Shown piece by piece: positions 4,922 to 5,088 of a stretch of 5,088 nucleotides of DNA; positions within the stretch are counted from its first letter, which is position 1, and every line of letters starts with the position of its first letter. Location: NCBI GenBank assembly GCA_937960725.1, contig CALGOY010000102.1, forward strand, positions 1 through 5,088. The letters run 5' to 3'. A program made the translations under genes and the position numbers. A model generated the notes under the pieces. That model saw only the letters and a program-made list of their open reading frames with translations. It was not told the DNA's origin and ran no database searches. This DNA comes from an uncultured Bacillota bacterium. Its GTDB lineage: Bacteria > Bacillota > Clostridia > Caldicoprobacterales > UBA3941.

Positions 4922-5088
4922 CTAAACAGCCTGCACGCTTCCTCCTTCAAACTGGCTGTTATAAAGTTCTGCATAGAAGCCTCCCTTAGCCAACAGCTCC
5001 CGGTGAGTTCCCTGCTCTACTATATCCCCTTCGTCCATCACGAGGATTAAATCAGCATCCCGAATTGTAGATAATCGGTGAGCTATTA
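4922..5088 (-). CDS. ABC transporter ATP-binding protein, 3' end only
   Basis: Only the last 54 codons are present; the gene runs off the right edge. The visible part begins [16 protein letters not shown], the H-loop (switch) of an ABC ATPase with its key His. It continues with [16 protein letters not shown] and [12 protein letters not shown]. This HRLST...G.I.E.GTH.ELL order is typical of fused permease-ATPase half exporters of the MsbA/LmrA type, which export drugs or lipids as dimers. Walker A, Walker B and the membrane domain would lie outside the window, so the fusion is inferred from the style of the C-terminus. The stop codon is TAG at 4924-4922. The gene converges on the unknown plus-strand gene with a terminator between them. 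The substrate cannot be told. Confidence 0.93.
   Translation of the reverse strand, partial: IAHRLSTIRDADLILVMDEGDIVEQGTHRELLAKGGFYAELYNSQFEGGSVQAV

Overview
The window looks like chromosome from an anaerobic, low-GC, Gram-positive bacterium of the class Clostridia. Several signs agree. Ribosome binding sites are strong and purine-rich, intergenic DNA is AT-rich, and rho-independent terminators are compact. One operator matches the CtsR heat-shock consensus of Firmicutes. There is also a homocysteine-biosynthesis protein of the DUF39/HcyBio type, a family found mainly in anaerobes. I cannot name the genus.

Layout from left to right. The minus strand carries a HcyBio gene (1-1122, GTG start) with its own promoter, then a 36-bp perfectly palindromic terminator (1251-1286). 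Next come a 92-residue holin-like membrane protein (1285-1563), the chaperone gene htpG (Hsp90, 1652-3550), two hairpins (3649-3708), and a small heat-shock protein of the Hsp20 family (3722-4183). The minus-strand genes are read right to left, so the order of transcription is hsp20, terminator, htpG, holin-like gene, terminator, HcyBio gene. A 359-bp AT-rich divergent region (4184-4542) follows. It holds the hsp20 promoter with a consensus CtsR operator and, further right, a small group of DnaA-box-like sequences. On the plus strand is a TTG-started 96-residue gene of unknown function (4543-4833) that ends in a terminator. This terminator is probably shared with a convergent ABC exporter gene, whose last 54 codons enter from the right edge.

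The best-supported joint theme is protein-quality control. Hsp20 holds unfolding proteins and HtpG remodels them. The two genes lie next to each other but appear to be transcribed separately: there is a terminator between them, htpG has its own sigma-A-type promoter, and only hsp20 shows a CtsR operator. The HcyBio gene (sulfur assimilation into homocysteine), the holin-like gene, the unknown gene and the ABC exporter look like unrelated neighbours.

I found no mobile element, CRISPR array, tRNA or rRNA, and no convincing novel multi-gene system. The points most worth a second look are the CtsR operator, the DnaA-box cluster away from any visible dnaA gene, the small unknown gene with a hairpin inside its first codons, and the GC-rich, atypical first ~57 bases. 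Those bases give the HcyBio protein an odd C-terminus and may mark a junction or sequence error.
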